Positions 5,811-6,175 of a DNA stretch of 6,175 bases are shown piece by piece. Under the pieces are notes generated by a model. The model was given only the letters and a program-made list of their open reading frames with translations, searched no databases and was not told the origin of the DNA. Source of the stretch: UBA1731 sp964440985 (GTDB taxonomy: Bacteria > Verrucomicrobiota > Kiritimatiellia > RFP12 > UBA1067); the NCBI GenBank assembly GCA_964440985.1, contig CAYTWE010000070.1, positions 1-6,175 on the forward strand, in the 5' to 3' direction. The translations under genes were made by a program, and so were the position numbers. Every line of letters begins with the position of its first letter. Within the stretch, counting starts at the first letter, position 1.

Positions 5811-5978
5811 GGAATCTCCAAACTCGTGCACAAGTGGTATCCGAAGGTGACTGGCTTCTCGAAGGTCCCGCACGAGGATATCCTCGCGGTCAAAACCATC
5901 GTCAACTCAATCCACAGACGCTCGCTGAAAGGAGAGACCGCAAATGACTGCCATTCACGTCTTGCCAAAACGCTTTAG
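5811..5978 (+). pseudogene. Fragment of an IS30-type transposase C-terminus
   Basis: In the frame ending at TAG 5976-5978 the sequence encodes GISKLVHKWYPKVTGFSKV followed by PHEDILAVKTIVNSIHRRSLKG and ETANDCHSRLAKTL. This resembles the C-terminal end of IS30-family DDE transposases, where an ENxNG block is followed by R.w.PKGTDF, then a helix and a (N)RPR..L...T segment. Only about 55 residues remain. The catalytic Asp, Asp and Glu segments are missing; a degenerate GAAAAAATG (5801-5809) in another frame could be the frameshifted ENxN region. Upstream the same frame turns to non-coding sequence and is closed by TAA at 5769. It is a dead fragment left by an insertion element. Family assignment is from pattern memory, so IS30 is likely but not certain. 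Confidence 0.55.
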
Positions 5979-6175
5979 GGATTTCCTGCGCCACTTGGGT
6001 TGCAAATCACTTTTTTTGAGGGGGGGGGGGGGAGAGAAGATTGCGGAAACGTCAACTTCTCTCTCCGAGCTGCCCTCGGCTCTCAAGAAGCTCCAAGACC
6101 TGTACAGCCTGTTCGTAGCAGATTTCGAGCTTTCGCTGGAAATTGCTGACCGACGCGCGGCCGCCGTTTTGCACG
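5944..6175 (+). CDS. Partial ORF of unknown function containing a 13-G tract
   Basis: Starts at ATG 5944 with AAAGGAG (5928-5934) 9 bases upstream and an in-frame TGA at 5926; it stays open for 77 codons to the window end. The N-terminal part reads MTAIHVLPKRFRDFLRHLGC, then KSLFLRGGGG across the G run, then a clearly protein-like helical stretch (SLSELPSALKKLQDLYSLF, VADFELSLEIADRRAAAVLH). I recognise no family. The first 12 codons overlap the transposase fragment in another frame, so the start may be a recent fusion of an insertion-element end to an older gene. A one-base change in the G run would end translation at TAG 6116-6118 (loss of one G) or TGA 6147-6149 (gain of one). No better in-frame ATG exists after the tract. 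Confidence 0.5.
   Translation, partial: MTAIHVLPKRFRDFLRHLGCKSLFLRGGGGEKIAETSTSLSELPSALKKLQDLYSLFVADFELSLEIADRRAAAVLH
6020..6032 (+). repeat. Poly-G tract of 13 within the coding frame
   Basis: Thirteen consecutive G, directly preceded by seven T and GA (6011-6019). With 13 G the upstream ATG frame joins the protein-like downstream frame; other lengths not differing by a multiple of three do not. Long G runs of this kind are slippage-prone and are the classic basis of phase variation in Campylobacter, Helicobacter and Neisseria. A homopolymer length error in sequencing is the main alternative. Confidence 0.85.

Overview
The window looks like a chromosomal segment of a moderately GC-rich bacterium, most likely of the PVC superphylum (Kiritimatiellota, Lentisphaerota or Verrucomicrobiota). 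This is inferred from gene style: a Tat-exported Gfo/Idh/MocA oxidoreductase, a long soluble TPR protein and a short Sel1-repeat protein, kinds of gene common in those groups. No rRNA, tRNA or taxon-specific marker is present, so the assignment is tentative. The intact minus-strand genes end in TGA or TAA and use TGG for Trp, so the host uses the standard code.

Left two thirds (1-4220), all minus strand, read from right to left: an extended -10 promoter, a Tat-signal Gfo/Idh/MocA oxidoreductase (2805-4190), a second promoter overlapping that gene's stop, a TPR protein (1351-2745), and 14 bases later a GTG-started rmuC (50-1336). TPR and rmuC look like one transcription unit. Another extended -10 motif at the left edge suggests a further minus-strand gene outside the window.

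Middle (4221-5240), still minus strand: a 111-residue Sel1-repeat protein (4453-4788) with a recent-looking 108-bp tandem repeat, preceded by an unrecognised 68-residue protein with a CxxCx5C cluster (4925-5131). The promoter candidate for the small protein carries a perfect 7-bp palindrome in its -35/-10 spacer.

Right part (5215-6175) differs in character. It holds a decayed plus-strand reading frame broken by two TGA codons (5215-5460), about 300 bases of non-coding DNA dense in inverted repeats, including a 102-bp near-perfect palindrome (5550-5651), a fragment of what looks like an IS30-type transposase (about 5811-5978), and a plus-strand ORF (5944 to the window end) with its own ribosome binding site and an in-frame run of 13 G. 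This part reads as an accessory or junk-accumulating region. The G run is the most testable unusual feature. No complete new multi-gene system can be demonstrated.
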